Source: Streptomyces sp. JH14
Lineage (GTDB): Bacteria; Actinomycetota; Actinomycetes; Streptomycetales; Streptomycetaceae
Length of the DNA stretch: 64,000 bases
Direction of reading: 5' to 3'
Assembly: GCF_029428675.1 (NCBI RefSeq)
Contig: NZ_JAJNEL010000001.1
Coordinates: 1,674,001-1,738,000 of the forward strand
This document shows, piece after piece, positions 52,583-62,135 of the stretch. Every line of letters begins with the position of its first letter. Position 1 is the first letter of the stretch. A program made the translations under genes and the position numbers. A model generated the notes under the pieces. The model was not told the origin of the DNA. It did no database searches and worked only from the letters and a program-made list of their open reading frames with translations.

Positions 52583-53494
52583 TCAGGGACGCACGGCGGC
52601 CTCCGCCTGGGCCAGCAGCTCGGTCAGCCGCAGCCCGAACCGTGCGTCGCAGGGGTGCGGCACCCCTGTACGCACCGCTTCGAGCAGCGCGTCCACCGCC
52701 GCGCGGAACGAACCCACCGCGTCACCCCCGACCGGCAGCGTGGCGACCCCTGATTCGCCCCTGAACTCGACCTCCGTGCCCGCCGCTCCGAGCGGTGCGT
52801 CCAGCGCGAGCGTCACCGTGCTGGACGCGCCGGAGGCGTGGCGGAGAATCAGGTGGGTGGTGTCGGCGGGTCCGCGGACGGCGGTCAGTTCCGTCACATC
52901 GCCGAGCACCGGGAGCAGCACCGACAGCGCATGCGGGCCGACGTCCCACAGGCCGCCCTTCTCCCGGCGCCACGGCGAGTTCGCGAACTCGCTCTCCGCC
53001 CCGGGGGCGTACAGCGCGCCGATCCACTGGGCGCGGGCGGTGAACCAGCCGCCCCGGGCGGCCTGCCCGGCGATCCACGCCGCGGTCGGCTCGGCGAATC
53101 GCATCGTGCAGAAGACGACGGACGCGACCTGCGCCCGGTCGGCCGCCTCGGCGACCTCGCGGGCCGCGGCCACCGTCGTCGCAACCGGCTTGTCCATCAG
53201 CAGGTGGCATCCGGCGGCCGCGGCGCGGGCGGCGAGCGGCGCCTGGACGTCCGGCGGCAGGGCGAACGCGACGGCGTCGCTCGCGGCGAAGAGTTCGTCA
53301 ACGCCCGCGTCATCGGTGTACGCCTTGGTGCCGTGGACGGCGGCGAGGGCGTCAGCCGCCTCGGGCCGGCGGCCCCACACACCGCTGAGTACGACTCCGG
53401 GGTGGGCGGCGAGGGCGGGGGCCTGGGTCATCCGGGCCCAGGGGCCCGTGCCGAGAAGGCCGATACGCAGGGGAGCTGCGGGTGGTGTCGTCAT
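52583..53494 (-). CDS. Gfo/Idh/MocA-family oxidoreductase
   Basis: A 303-residue NAD(P)-dependent dehydrogenase. LRIGLLGTGPWARMTQAPAL (the Rossmann motif), the LLMDKPVATT segment (EKP variant, DKP here) and a C-terminal beta-sheet domain (GGLWDVGPHALSVLLPVLGD) with the conserved D and H. Family members oxidise sugars, inositols or related polyols. ATG 53494 gives the usual distance to the glycine motif; the frame is open further upstream into the glnII control region but without coding character. Confidence 0.88.
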   Translation of the reverse strand: MTTPPAAPLRIGLLGTGPWARMTQAPALAAHPGVVLSGVWGRRPEAADALAAVHGTKAYTDDAGVDELFAASDAVAFALPPDVQAPLAARAAAAGCHLLMDKPVATTVAAAREVAEAADRAQVASVVFCTMRFAEPTAAWIAGQAARGGWFTARAQWIGALYAPGAESEFANSPWRREKGGLWDVGPHALSVLLPVLGDVTELTAVRGPADTTHLILRHASGASSTVTLALDAPLGAAGTEVEFRGESGVATLPVGGDAVGSFRAAVDALLEAVRTGVPHPCDARFGLRLTELLAQAEAAVRP

Positions 53495-53777
53495 GGGGCC
53501 AGTCTGCCCGGTCCGGCCCCCGGGTGGCGGCGTGCGACGGTCCACGGAGGGGACCCCGCCCTGCGCGGCGCCCGGATCCTGGATGTCGCGGACCTGACGG
53601 CCGGTCGCCGTCCCGGACGGCTGGGGCGGCGCGCTCCCGGGCCCGCGGGAACAGTGTTGCGGATGTGGCGGACGAGGACCGGTCCTGACCGGCACACGGC
53701 GGTGCTGCGCCGAACCCCGTATACGAAGAGGGTGGTTTCGAGGTGCGGCGGCCCAATGCATAACGCAGGAAGCCTCG

Positions 53778-53815
53778 GTAACACGGGGTTCACAATGGGG
53801 CAACGGACGGGAAAT
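53778..53815 (+). promoter_or_regulatory. GlnR-type box of the glnII promoter
   Basis: In the 389-bp gap 53495-53883: GTAAC (53778), TTCAC (53789), GCAAC (53800), GAAAT (53811), each separated by 6 nt. The same spacing as at glnA. Upstream in the same gap is CGTATACG, a short palindrome at about 53718-53725. No gene was found in the gap. Confidence 0.75.
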
Positions 53816-53883
53816 CGCGCCTTGCGAAGCTGCGCTGCAGAGACCGGACCGCAGCACCGCAGCACCCGCAAAGGATGGCATCC

Positions 53884-54918
53884 GTGACGTTCAAGGCTGA
53901 GTACATCTGGATCGATGGCACCGAGCCGACCGCCAAGCTTCGTTCGAAGACGAAGATCATGGCAGGGGATGCCTCCGGAGGCGTCGCGGAGCTGCCCATC
54001 TGGGGCTTCGACGGATCCAGCACGAACCAGGCCGAGGGTCACGCCTCCGACCGCGTGCTGAAGCCGGTCTTCTCCTGCCCGGACCCGATCCGCGGCGGCA
54101 ACGACGTCCTCGTGCTGTGCGAGGTCCTGCACATCGACATGACGCCGCACGAGTCCAACACGCGTGCCGCGCTCCGCCCGATCGCCGAGCAGTTCGCCGG
54201 CCAGGAGCCGATCTTCGGTATCGAGCAGGAGTACACCTTCTTCGACGGCCACCGGCCGCTCGGCTTCCCCGTGGGCGGTTTCCCGGCCGCGCAGGGCGGC
54301 TACTACTGCGGTGTCGGTGCCGACGAGATCTTCGGCCGCGACATCGTCGAGAAGCACCTGGACAACTGCCTGAAGGCGGGCCTGGGCATCTCCGGCATCA
54401 ACGCCGAGGTCATGCCCGGCCAGTGGGAGTTCCAGGTGGGCCCGCTCTCCCCGCTGGAGGTTTCCGACCAGCTGTGGATCGCCCGCTGGCTGCTCTACCG
54501 CACCGCCGAGGACTTCAACGTCTCCGCCACCCTCGACCCCAAGCCGGTCAAGGGCGACTGGAACGGCGCGGGCGCGCACACCAACTTCTCCACCAAGGCG
54601 ATGCGCGAGGGCTACGACGCCATCATCACTGCCTGCGAGTCGCTGGGCGAGGGCTCGAAGCCGATGGACCACGTCAAGAACTACGGCGCGGGCATCGACG
54701 ACCGCCTCACCGGTCTGCACGAGACCGCCCCGTGGAACGAGTACAGCTACGGCGTCTCCAACCGCGGCGCCTCGGTCCGTATCCCGTGGCAGGTCGAGCA
54801 GGACCAGAAGGGCTACATCGAGGACCGCCGGCCGAACGCCAACGTCGACCCGTACGTCGTCACGCGGCTGATCGTCGACACCTGCTGCACGGCGCTGGAC
54901 AAGGCCGACCAGGTCTGA
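53884..54918 (+). CDS. glnII: Glutamine synthetase type II
   Basis: A 344-residue eukaryotic-type glutamine synthetase, as in other Streptomyces which carry both GSI and GSII. FKAEYIWIDGTEP, LPIWGFDGSSTNQAEG, IFGIEQEYTFFD, GINAEVMPGQWEFQVG and GDWNGAGAHTNFSTKAMR are diagnostic. GTG 53884 has AAGGATGG 5 nt upstream and gives the expected length; an ATG at 53875 is in frame but its Shine-Dalgarno would overlap it. Expected to be controlled by GlnR. Confidence 0.96.
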   Translation: MTFKAEYIWIDGTEPTAKLRSKTKIMAGDASGGVAELPIWGFDGSSTNQAEGHASDRVLKPVFSCPDPIRGGNDVLVLCEVLHIDMTPHESNTRAALRPIAEQFAGQEPIFGIEQEYTFFDGHRPLGFPVGGFPAAQGGYYCGVGADEIFGRDIVEKHLDNCLKAGLGISGINAEVMPGQWEFQVGPLSPLEVSDQLWIARWLLYRTAEDFNVSATLDPKPVKGDWNGAGAHTNFSTKAMREGYDAIITACESLGEGSKPMDHVKNYGAGIDDRLTGLHETAPWNEYSYGVSNRGASVRIPWQVEQDQKGYIEDRRPNANVDPYVVTRLIVDTCCTALDKADQV

Positions 54919-55106
54919 TCCGCGTCCGGGTCCGCAGCCCGGATACCGCACGAAGGGGCGCCCGCCGGAAGCGGTGGGTGTCCCTTCGGCATGTCCGGCG
55001 CCCGAAGTGGGCGGCCGGGCACGGCGCATCGGCGAGGTGAGAAACGCAACGCAAAGGGGCCGTATCGACGGGTGGGAGAGGCCTGCTGCGGCGCCGCGTT
55101 CTCTGG

Positions 55107-55112
55107 TCTAAT
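55107..55112 (+). promoter_or_regulatory. -10 box before the small leader-like ORF
   Basis: TCTAAT (5 of 6 to TATAAT) ends 6 nt before the ATG at 55119; the rest of the gap 54919-55106 shows no -35 or gene. Confidence 0.4.
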
Positions 55113-55118
55113 GGGGGC

Positions 55119-55238
55119 ATGGCCAGCTTCCAGTACACCGCGCCGGGTCGCAGCGACCTCGAGCCGTTCTGGCCTTCCCGTCAGCATCACGACTTCGACC
55201 GGGTGTGTTGTCGCGCGAGGAACGCGCAGGCCCTCTAA
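55119..55238 (+). CDS. Small leader-peptide-like ORF, 39 aa, with tandem cysteine codons
   Basis: MASFQYTAPGRSDLEPF, then RQHHDFDRVCCRARNAQAL and a stop. The RxHxDxxRV-C pattern resembles the actinobacterial putative leader peptides found upstream of regulated genes. Two adjacent Cys codons (TGT TGT) could couple cysteine supply to expression. Stop at 55236-55238, 82 bp before the winged-helix gene. Whether it is translated is unproven. Confidence 0.4.
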   Translation: MASFQYTAPGRSDLEPFWPSRQHHDFDRVCCRARNAQAL

Positions 55239-55320
55239 AGCCGCTCACCCCGGTCTTCGGTCCGCGCGCACGACGCAAGTCCGTCCTCGACGACTCCTTC
55301 GCGCGAAAGAGCTGACCCTC

Positions 55321-55944
55321 ATGGCGAACACCCGTACCTTCTCCGCCGCCACCGCCGTCACCACGGCGTCGCCGGCGACCGCTGCGGCCCCACCTACCGC
55401 CCGCCCCGTCTCCCCGAACCGTCACCGGCTGCGCGCCGTCGACCCCGACGAGGTCGTCCATCTGGCCGACGTGGCGGACTTCCTGCCGCCGGGCGCCACC
55501 TGGCTGCCCGCACCCCAGCACACCCTTCCGGCGCTGCCGGGCCGGCCGCCGATGATCGGCTACCTGGTGCTCGTACCGGCCGATCAGCAGCCCGCCGTTG
55601 CAGCGGCGGCCGCGGCCGCCGCCCAGCGGATCATGCCGCAGCCGGTGGACACCCCGGCCCCGGCCGGTCCGGTGCGCATCGACACGGTGCAGCGCACCGC
55701 CTCGGTGGACGGACACACCCTCGATCTCACATTCCTGGAATTCGAGCTGCTCGCCCATCTCGTGGCGCACCCGCACCGGGTGCACACCCGCGACCAGTTG
55801 GTGACGACCGTCTGGGGCTACGGGCATGTGGGCGACGGGCGCACCGTCGACGTCCACATCGCCCGGCTGCGCCGCAAGCTGGGCGCCGAGCACCGCCGGT
55901 CGATCCAGACGGTGCGACGCGTCGGCTACAAGTACGCCCCCTGA
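55321..55944 (+). CDS. Winged-helix (OmpR-type) DNA-binding protein without a receiver domain
   Basis: 207 residues. The first 110 residues are P/A/T-rich and not a receiver (no phosphoacceptor). The C-terminal DNA-binding domain (about 115-207: VRIDTVQRTASVDGHTLDLTF, then LEFELLAHLVAHPHRVHTRDQL, RTVDVHIARLRRKL, RRSIQTVRRVGYKY) is a complete OmpR-type winged helix. It is an orphan regulator. Position after glnII and a possible leader ORF; target unknown. Confidence 0.85.
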   Translation: MANTRTFSAATAVTTASPATAAAPPTARPVSPNRHRLRAVDPDEVVHLADVADFLPPGATWLPAPQHTLPALPGRPPMIGYLVLVPADQQPAVAAAAAAAAQRIMPQPVDTPAPAGPVRIDTVQRTASVDGHTLDLTFLEFELLAHLVAHPHRVHTRDQLVTTVWGYGHVGDGRTVDVHIARLRRKLGAEHRRSIQTVRRVGYKYAP

Positions 55945-55962
55945 CGGGGGCCGCACGTGACG

Positions 55963-56000
55963 AGCCCTGGCCGACCGGTCGTACCCGGTGGGCCAGGGCT
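55963..56000. terminator. Terminator between the wHTH and MMPL genes
   Basis: AGCCCTGGCC (55963-55972) pairs with GGCCAGGGCT (55991-56000), 18-nt loop, followed by TCTTC. Confidence 0.75.
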
Positions 56001-56014
56001 TCTTCGTACGGGCG

Positions 56015-58162
56015 TCAGCCGTGGAGCCCCGGTCCGGCCGGAACCGGCTCGGCCGCCGCGGCCGCCGCCTCCGCCTCGCCGTGGTCCGGAGCCGGCAGCC
56101 TGGAGAGTCCACGCGGGGTCCGCCAGTTCCGCTCGCCGAGCAGCGCCATGACGGAGGGCAACAGGACCATCCGTACGATCGTGGCGTCCAGCAGCACCGC
56201 GACGGCGAGGCCGACGCCCATCTGCTGCATGTCCTGCATGGACAGCGTCGCGAAGACCGCGAACACCGCCACCATGATCACGGCCGCGCCGGTCACCGCG
56301 CCCGCCGTCCGCCGGATGCCCGTGTCGATGGCCGCCCGGGTGTCCAGACCGCTCTGCCGGGCCTCGCGGATCCGCGAGACCACGAACACGTGGTAGTCCA
56401 TCGAGAGGCCGAAGAGCACCACCAGGACGAAGAGCGGCATCCATGCCTCGATCGCCCCGACCCCCTCCGAGCCGATCAGCGAAGCGCCCCAGCCGTGCTG
56501 GAAGACGGCGACCATCACTCCGTACGCGGCGCCCACGGAGAGCAGGTTGAGGAGGATCGACGTCACCGCGATGACGTACGAGCGGAAGCAGAACAGCATC
56601 AGCAGGAAGGTCACCGCCGTGATGAACGCGAAGACGGGGACGATGCCGCGCTTCAGCTGATCGTTGAAGTCGACGGACCCGGCCAGCTCCCCGGTGACGT
56701 ACGCCTGCGCACCCGTCCCGTCGAAGGCGGCGGGCACCCGCTCGTCGCGCAGCTCGGCCAGGTCGGACGTGCCGTCCGGCAGCGGCACCTCGATCTCCGC
56801 GACGTTCCGCGCCCGGTGCACGGTCACCTTGTCGGGACCGAACTCGGCCAGTGCCTTGCGCAGTCCGGGCGAGTCGATGTCGTCCGCCTCGATCACGAGG
56901 AGGGCGGGGGCCGGGCCGCCCGGGAACACCTCCTCGATGTTCCGGTACGCCACGGAGAGCTCCGAGTCCGAGCCGAACTGCTTCTCCAGGCCGAGCGATT
57001 CGGTCTTCATGCCGAGGGCGGGCGCGGCCAGGGCCAGCAGGACGACGACCGAGGAGACGGCGAAGACCTTGGGCCGGGCCAGGACAGGACCGAGGATCGT
57101 GCCTGCAAAGGAGCCACTGGCCCGCGCGCCCCGCCGGGAGCGCCGGGTCAGCAGCGGCACCCGCCCCGCGTCGATCCGGTCCCCGAGCCAGGACAGCAGC
57201 GCGGGAAGCACGGTCACCGAGCCGAGCACGGCGATGAGGACGACGGTGATCGTGGCCAGGGCGAAGCCCTTGAACAGCATCAGTCCGGACAGGAACATGC
57301 CGGCCATCGCGACCATGACGGTGAGCCCGGAGACGAGCACGGCCCGGCCGCTGGTCGCCGCCGCGATCCGCAGCGCCGTTTCGGCGTCGCGCCCCGCGGC
57401 CCGCTCGTCGCGCTCGCGCCGCAGGTAGAAGAGGCAGTAGTCGACGCCGACGGCGAAGCCCATCAGGAACATCACGGAGTACGTGGTCTGGAAGAGATGC
57501 AGTTGGTGGCTGGCCAGCGACAGCAGACCGAAGGCGGCCATGCAGGCGGTGAGTGCGAGCCCGACCGGCAGCAGGGCCGCGACCACGGCGCCGAAGGCGA
57601 CCAGCAGGATGCCCAGGGCCAGGGGTACGGCGGTGAACTCGGCCTTCTTGAAGTCCTCGGAGAGCAGGTCGCCGAGCCACTTCCCGGCGCTGGCCTCGCC
57701 GAATTGATGGATCGTGATGTCCGGCCGCTTCTCCCGGACCCCGGACACGGCGTCGAGCACCGGCTGCACCCGGTCGGCGGACGTCGCCGCGTCTCCCTTC
57801 ATGTCAAAGGTGATCAGGGCGTCCTTGCCGTCCTTGGAGGGGAGGGGCGCCGTGAGGTTCTGGACCTCGCCGGTCCGCTCCACGGCGGCGGAGACCTCAC
57901 GGGCCGCGTCCCGCCAGTCGCCCGCCTTCGCGGCGGACACCATGACCAGCTCACCCGCGGGATGCGCGAGGCCGGCGTCGTCGAGGATCTGCTCGGCCCG
58001 CGCCGAGTCGCCCGTGGCGTTCTCGGCGTCGGTCATCTCGACCATGCCGGATGCCCCGCCGATGCCCGTGGCGAGCACGACGAAGAGCAGCCAGCCGAGG
58101 ATGGCCGTCCTGCGATGGTGTGCGCTCCACACGCCGATGCGTGCCGCGAGATTGCGCCTCAT
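56015..58162 (-). CDS. MMPL-family RND transporter
   Basis: A 715-residue integral membrane protein with 11-12 helices and two large external loops (about 45-175 and 395-515). GFAVGVDYCLFYL (about 235-247) and LFGLSMDYHVFVVSR (the paired Asp-Tyr motifs of MMPL) define it. Such proteins export lipids, siderophores or hydrophobic metabolites using proton force. The C-terminal tail is A/E-rich. Start ATG 58162; a TAGGTT -10 box lies upstream. Divergent from the two-component pair, which may regulate it. Confidence 0.92.
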   Translation of the reverse strand: MRRNLAARIGVWSAHHRRTAILGWLLFVVLATGIGGASGMVEMTDAENATGDSARAEQILDDAGLAHPAGELVMVSAAKAGDWRDAAREVSAAVERTGEVQNLTAPLPSKDGKDALITFDMKGDAATSADRVQPVLDAVSGVREKRPDITIHQFGEASAGKWLGDLLSEDFKKAEFTAVPLALGILLVAFGAVVAALLPVGLALTACMAAFGLLSLASHQLHLFQTTYSVMFLMGFAVGVDYCLFYLRRERDERAAGRDAETALRIAAATSGRAVLVSGLTVMVAMAGMFLSGLMLFKGFALATITVVLIAVLGSVTVLPALLSWLGDRIDAGRVPLLTRRSRRGARASGSFAGTILGPVLARPKVFAVSSVVVLLALAAPALGMKTESLGLEKQFGSDSELSVAYRNIEEVFPGGPAPALLVIEADDIDSPGLRKALAEFGPDKVTVHRARNVAEIEVPLPDGTSDLAELRDERVPAAFDGTGAQAYVTGELAGSVDFNDQLKRGIVPVFAFITAVTFLLMLFCFRSYVIAVTSILLNLLSVGAAYGVMVAVFQHGWGASLIGSEGVGAIEAWMPLFVLVVLFGLSMDYHVFVVSRIREARQSGLDTRAAIDTGIRRTAGAVTGAAVIMVAVFAVFATLSMQDMQQMGVGLAVAVLLDATIVRMVLLPSVMALLGERNWRTPRGLSRLPAPDHGEAEAAAAAAEPVPAGPGLHG

Positions 58163-58206
58163 GGCGTTTTCGCCCCCAGAAGTTGACGTCGAATGGCTCG
58201 CTCATG

Positions 58207-58212
58207 AACCTA
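58207..58212 (-). promoter_or_regulatory. Candidate -10 box for the MMPL gene
   Basis: TAGGTT on the minus strand, 45 bp before the ATG. Confidence 0.35.
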
Positions 58213-58402
58213 GGAACGGGACGTCCGCCGCCCCAGCCGCCGGAACCCCCTCTCCCGGAGGCGTAGGGCGAGGGTTCGATGGTGGTGCTGGGTACACCCC
58301 TCCCGGGTGGCGAAACGGCTGATGTCACGCCCGACCGCCGGGTGAGACTGTCCTCGGACCGCGGCCTGCCACGAGGGGCCCGGCAAGAGGAGAGGGACCA
58401 TC

Positions 58403-59671
58403 ATGAATGCGATGCAGAGCCGGATACGGTCCGCGCTGCTGGCCGCCGGGCGCGGGCTCGTACTGTCGATCGCCGGTCTCGCCGGGTCGATGGCCCTGTT
58501 CATCCTGGCGGTGCTGTCGATCGCCTTCATTCCGCTGGGTCTGGGCCTGTTCACCACCCCACTGGTGCTGGGTGCGGTCCGCGGGCACGCCAACCAGCGC
58601 CGGCTGCTGGCGGCGACCTGGTCGGACGTCCGTATCCCGGTGCCCTATCGGCCCTTTCCGAAGGATCTGCGCGGCGGGTTCACGGGGCAGGTGGAGCGGA
58701 CGACGCTGATGCTGAAGGATCCGGCGACCTGGCGGGATCTGCGGTGGCTGCTGGTCGACATGACGGCCGGCTACTGCGTGTCGGTCCTCGCCTCGGCGCT
58801 GCTGCTCTATCCGGTGGAGGGGTTCGTCCTGGCTGCGGGCCTGTGGCGGGTCTTCACCGACGACCGGTACTGGTACGCGTTCGTGCCGGTCGACAGCCAG
58901 GCGACGGCGCTGGCGGCCGCGGCGCTCGGTGTGGTGTTCTTCCTGATCGGCCTGAAGGTCAGCAAACCCTTGCTGCGGCTGCACTTCGTGATCGCCCGCT
59001 CGGTGCTGGCTCCCACCCAGGAGCAGGAGCTGGCCCGGCGGATCGACCGGCTCACCGAGACCCGGCACGAGGCCGTGGATACCGCCGCGTCCGAACTGCG
59101 CCGTATCGAGCGCGATCTGCACGACGGCGCGCAGGCCCGGCTGGTCGCCATGGGCATGAACCTCGGCACGATCGAAACGCTCATCGAGAAGGACCCGGCG
59201 CAGGCCAAGCAGCTCCTCGCGATGGCCCGCGCGTCCTCCGCGGAGGCCCTCACCGAGCTGCGCGACCTCGTACGGGGCATCCACCCGCCGGTGCTGGCCG
59301 AACGCGGACTCGGGGACGCCGTCAAAGCGTTGGCGCTGCGGCTGCCCATCGCGGCCGAGGTCGAGGTGGAGCTGGCCGGCCGGGCCGAGGCACCGGTCGA
59401 GTCGGCCGCCTACTTCGCGGTCAGCGAGACCCTGACGAACGCCGCCAAGCACTCGGGGGCGGACCGGCTCTGGGTGGACATCCACCACACCGACTCGATG
59501 CTGCGGATCTCCGTCACGGACAACGGGAAGGGCGGCGCGACGATCGGACCGGGCTCGGGGCTGAGCGGTATCGAACGCCGACTCGGTACATTCGACGGCA
59601 TCATGGCCGTCAGCAGCCCCGCGGGCGGTCCCACCATGGTGACCATGGAGATCCCTTGCGAGTTGTCCTAG
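58403..59671 (+). CDS. Sensor histidine kinase (HisKA_3) with putative-sensor domain
   Basis: 422 residues. Four hydrophobic helices (about 12-35, 38-55, 112-135, 165-190) are interrupted by the putative sensor (PF13796-like) region (LKDPATWRDLRWLLVDMTAG). The phosphoacceptor H240 is in RIERDLHDGAQARLVAMGMNL (split to two parts), followed by a catalytic ATPase domain with SETLTNAAKHSGADR and VTDNGKGGATIGPGSGLSG. The stop overlaps the response-regulator start by 16 bp. ATG 58403 follows GAGGAGAGGGA. Confidence 0.92.
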   Translation: MNAMQSRIRSALLAAGRGLVLSIAGLAGSMALFILAVLSIAFIPLGLGLFTTPLVLGAVRGHANQRRLLAATWSDVRIPVPYRPFPKDLRGGFTGQVERTTLMLKDPATWRDLRWLLVDMTAGYCVSVLASALLLYPVEGFVLAAGLWRVFTDDRYWYAFVPVDSQATALAAAALGVVFFLIGLKVSKPLLRLHFVIARSVLAPTQEQELARRIDRLTETRHEAVDTAASELRRIERDLHDGAQARLVAMGMNLGTIETLIEKDPAQAKQLLAMARASSAEALTELRDLVRGIHPPVLAERGLGDAVKALALRLPIAAEVEVELAGRAEAPVESAAYFAVSETLTNAAKHSGADRLWVDIHHTDSMLRISVTDNGKGGATIGPGSGLSGIERRLGTFDGIMAVSSPAGGPTMVTMEIPCELS

Positions 59672-60303
59672 CCGAAGATCTCTTCCTGCTGCGCGACGGT
59701 CTGGTCCGGATGCTGCAGGCGTACGACTTCGAGATCGCGGCAGCCGTCGAGACCGGTCCCGAACTGACCAGGGCGCTGGCTGAGTTGGAGCCGGACGTCG
59801 CCGTCGTCGACGTCCGGCTCCCGCCGTCCCACACGGACGAGGGCCTGCAGTGCGCACTGGCCGCCAGGAAGGCCCGGCCGGGACTGCCGGTGCTCGTGCT
59901 CTCCCAGCATGTGGAGCAGTTGTACGCCCGCGAGCTGCTGGCCGACGGCAACGGGGCCATCGGCTATCTGCTCAAGGACCGGGTCTTCGACGCCGACCAG
60001 TTCATCGACGCGGTCCGCAGGGTCGCGGCCGGCGGCACGGCGATGGACCCGCAGGTGATTTCGCAGCTGTTGTCGCGACGGGCGCAGGACAAGCCGATGG
60101 GCGGGCTGACACCGCGCGAGCTGGAGGTCATGGAGCTGATGGCTCAGGGCCGCTCGAACGTGGCGATCGCCTCGAAGATGGTGATCACGGAGCGGGCGGT
60201 GGCAAAGCACACCTCGAATATCTTCGGGAAGCTCGGCCTGCCGCCGTCCGACGACGACAACCGCCGCGTTCTTGCGGTGCTGGCCTATCTCGACCGGGGG
60301 TGA
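59656..60303 (+). CDS. NarL/LuxR-family response regulator
   Basis: 215 residues; TTG start inside the end of the kinase gene. Receiver domain with D8, the phosphoacceptor D52 (VVDVRLPPS) and K107 (GYLLKDRV); LuxR helix-turn-helix about 150-210 (GLTPRELEVMELMAQGRSN, ITERAVAKHTSNIFGKLGL). Cognate partner of the kinase just upstream. The divergent MMPL transporter is a likely target. Confidence 0.92.
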   Translation: MRVVLAEDLFLLRDGLVRMLQAYDFEIAAAVETGPELTRALAELEPDVAVVDVRLPPSHTDEGLQCALAARKARPGLPVLVLSQHVEQLYARELLADGNGAIGYLLKDRVFDADQFIDAVRRVAAGGTAMDPQVISQLLSRRAQDKPMGGLTPRELEVMELMAQGRSNVAIASKMVITERAVAKHTSNIFGKLGLPPSDDDNRRVLAVLAYLDRG

Positions 60304-60325
60304 CCCCGCACCCCCGGCCGATGGC

Positions 60326-61993
60326 TCACCCGGTCGAACTCAGGTGCAGGGTGGTCGCCCCCAGGTACGGTGCGGCCCGGGATTCCAGGACCTTGACCCG
60401 TACCGCCGTCGCGGTGACGGGCGAGGCCAGTGTCAGGATGCGCCGGTTGCCGATGGTGGTGCCCTCGGCGATCCGCTGCCAGCTGCCATCGATCCTGGCC
60501 TCCACGGCGAACTTCTCGACCCGCTGCCCGTGCCGGATGTCCTCCCGGACGGCGACCCGGTCGAAGGTGTACGGTCCCGGACCCTTCGTACGCCGCACAT
60601 CGGTGCCGTAGGTGCTGCGTACCGCCTTCCCGAAGGCCGTCAGTGACGCGACGTCCGCGTCGGCGATCCGGCCGTCCTGGCCGGGCGGCACGTTGAGCAG
60701 CAGTGAGGCGTTCCGGCCGACGCTCTTCTCGTACAGGTTCATCAACTGCGCGGAGGTCTTGGGCTGTTGGTCCGGGTGGTAGAACCAGCCGGGCCGGATG
60801 GAGACGTCGGCCTCGGCCGGGTACCACTGCAGGTACTCGGTCGTCGGGTCGAGGAGCCTGGCGCGGGAGCCGATGTCCGCATCGGTCGAGTCGTTGGGCA
60901 GGCTGCCGAGTCCGGTCCACGGGTCGGTGGCGTGCGGGGTGACGCTCCACTCGGTCTCGCGGGCGGTGCCGCCCTCGTTGCCGACCCAGCGCACGCCCTG
61001 CGGGCCCTGGAAGACGACGGTGTTCGGCGACAGCGCCTTGACCATGTCGAACCACTGCTTGACGTTGTACTTCTGGGTGACCCCGGAGCCGGACCAGGGG
61101 TTGGCGCCGTCCAGCCAGAGCTCTTCGATCGGCCCGTACTGGGTGAAGATCTCGTAGAGCTGGTTGAGGTAGTACGCGTCGTAGTCGTCGGCCATCACCG
61201 TGAAGGTGCGGAGCTCATGGCGCTTGACGGCGGCGGCGCGGTCGTCGCCGGGGACGAGTGTGGGGATGGTGCGCTCGGTGACGGCGCTGCCGTTGCCGAA
61301 CCTGCCCTCGCCCGCGGGCGCCCGGTCGCCGTCCTCCAGCGCCATCCTCTCGGGCAGGCTGAGCGGTTTGCCGTCCGCCTGCTTCTTGCGGATCGACTCG
61401 ACCCACTGGGCATGCCAGGCATGCGGGAGTTCGGCGCCGTCGGAGGGCGAGAGGTACAGCCCGACCTTCAGTCCGGCCTTGCGGGCGGCCTTCACATAGG
61501 CGCCGACGACATCCGGACTGCCGGGGCTGAGTTCGACGGAGTGGTCGGTGTAGCGGGACGGGTAGAGCACGAACCCGTCATGGTGCTTGGCGGTGAGCAT
61601 CACCTGCTCGGCACCGGCCGCCTTGTAGGCACGCATCCACTGGTCGGCGTCGATGCTCTTCGGGGCGAAGAGCTTCTCGTCCTCGGTGCCGGAGCCCCAT
61701 TCACGGCCGGTGAAGGTGTTCATGCCGAAGTGGGTGAAGGCGGTGACCTCCCGCTGCTGCCAGGCGAGTTGGCCGGGGGTGGGAACGATGTTCGCGGCCT
61801 TCTCGATGATCCGCTCGGGGCTGTCGCAGGACTCGACGGTCATCTGCGATGCAGGCTTCACAGGCGCGGCGCACGAGGCGCCCGGTGACCTGGCGGCCTG
61901 GTGTCCGGGCTGCTGAGCGATGGCCTGCACGGGAATGAGCGCGACCGCTGCCGCCAGCGCGGACGCACTGAGCACACGGGTGCGTCGTGCCAT
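60326..61993 (-). CDS. Secreted alpha-L-fucosidase (GH29)
   Basis: A 555-residue exported glycosidase. The signal peptide ([20 protein letters not shown], ending near residue 26) is followed by the GH29 catalytic barrel: [50 protein letters not shown], and the nucleophile D295 in [11 protein letters not shown]. The C-terminal part (about 465-555; [39 protein letters not shown]) is a beta-sandwich carbohydrate-binding domain. It removes fucose from host or plant glycans. GAGAGGGA precedes the ATG. It converges on the response-regulator gene. Confidence 0.92.
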   Translation of the reverse strand: MARRTRVLSASALAAAVALIPVQAIAQQPGHQAARSPGASCAAPVKPASQMTVESCDSPERIIEKAANIVPTPGQLAWQQREVTAFTHFGMNTFTGREWGSGTEDEKLFAPKSIDADQWMRAYKAAGAEQVMLTAKHHDGFVLYPSRYTDHSVELSPGSPDVVGAYVKAARKAGLKVGLYLSPSDGAELPHAWHAQWVESIRKKQADGKPLSLPERMALEDGDRAPAGEGRFGNGSAVTERTIPTLVPGDDRAAAVKRHELRTFTVMADDYDAYYLNQLYEIFTQYGPIEELWLDGANPWSGSGVTQKYNVKQWFDMVKALSPNTVVFQGPQGVRWVGNEGGTARETEWSVTPHATDPWTGLGSLPNDSTDADIGSRARLLDPTTEYLQWYPAEADVSIRPGWFYHPDQQPKTSAQLMNLYEKSVGRNASLLLNVPPGQDGRIADADVASLTAFGKAVRSTYGTDVRRTKGPGPYTFDRVAVREDIRHGQRVEKFAVEARIDGSWQRIAEGTTIGNRRILTLASPVTATAVRVKVLESRAAPYLGATTLHLSSTG

Positions 61994-62135
61994 GGTTCCC
62001 TCTCATTCTCGACCTCATTGGTCGGATCTATTGGGTGCCGACGTGCGCATGCTGCCGCACAACGAGGCCTACGGGAAGGGCGCCTACGAAATACGTCCCA
62101 TCTATCACCAGGCATAACGGGGAGCACCACAGCCG

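Noticed and set aside
53495..53877. N-terminal extension of the Gfo/Idh/MocA protein to 53881
   Set aside because: The extension is R/P/G-rich and overlaps the glnII control region; the Rossmann motif begins just after ATG 53494.
55988..58186. 732-codon plus-strand open frame opposite the MMPL transporter
   Set aside because: Hydrophilic QDH-rich shadow; the minus strand carries clear helices and MMPL motifs.
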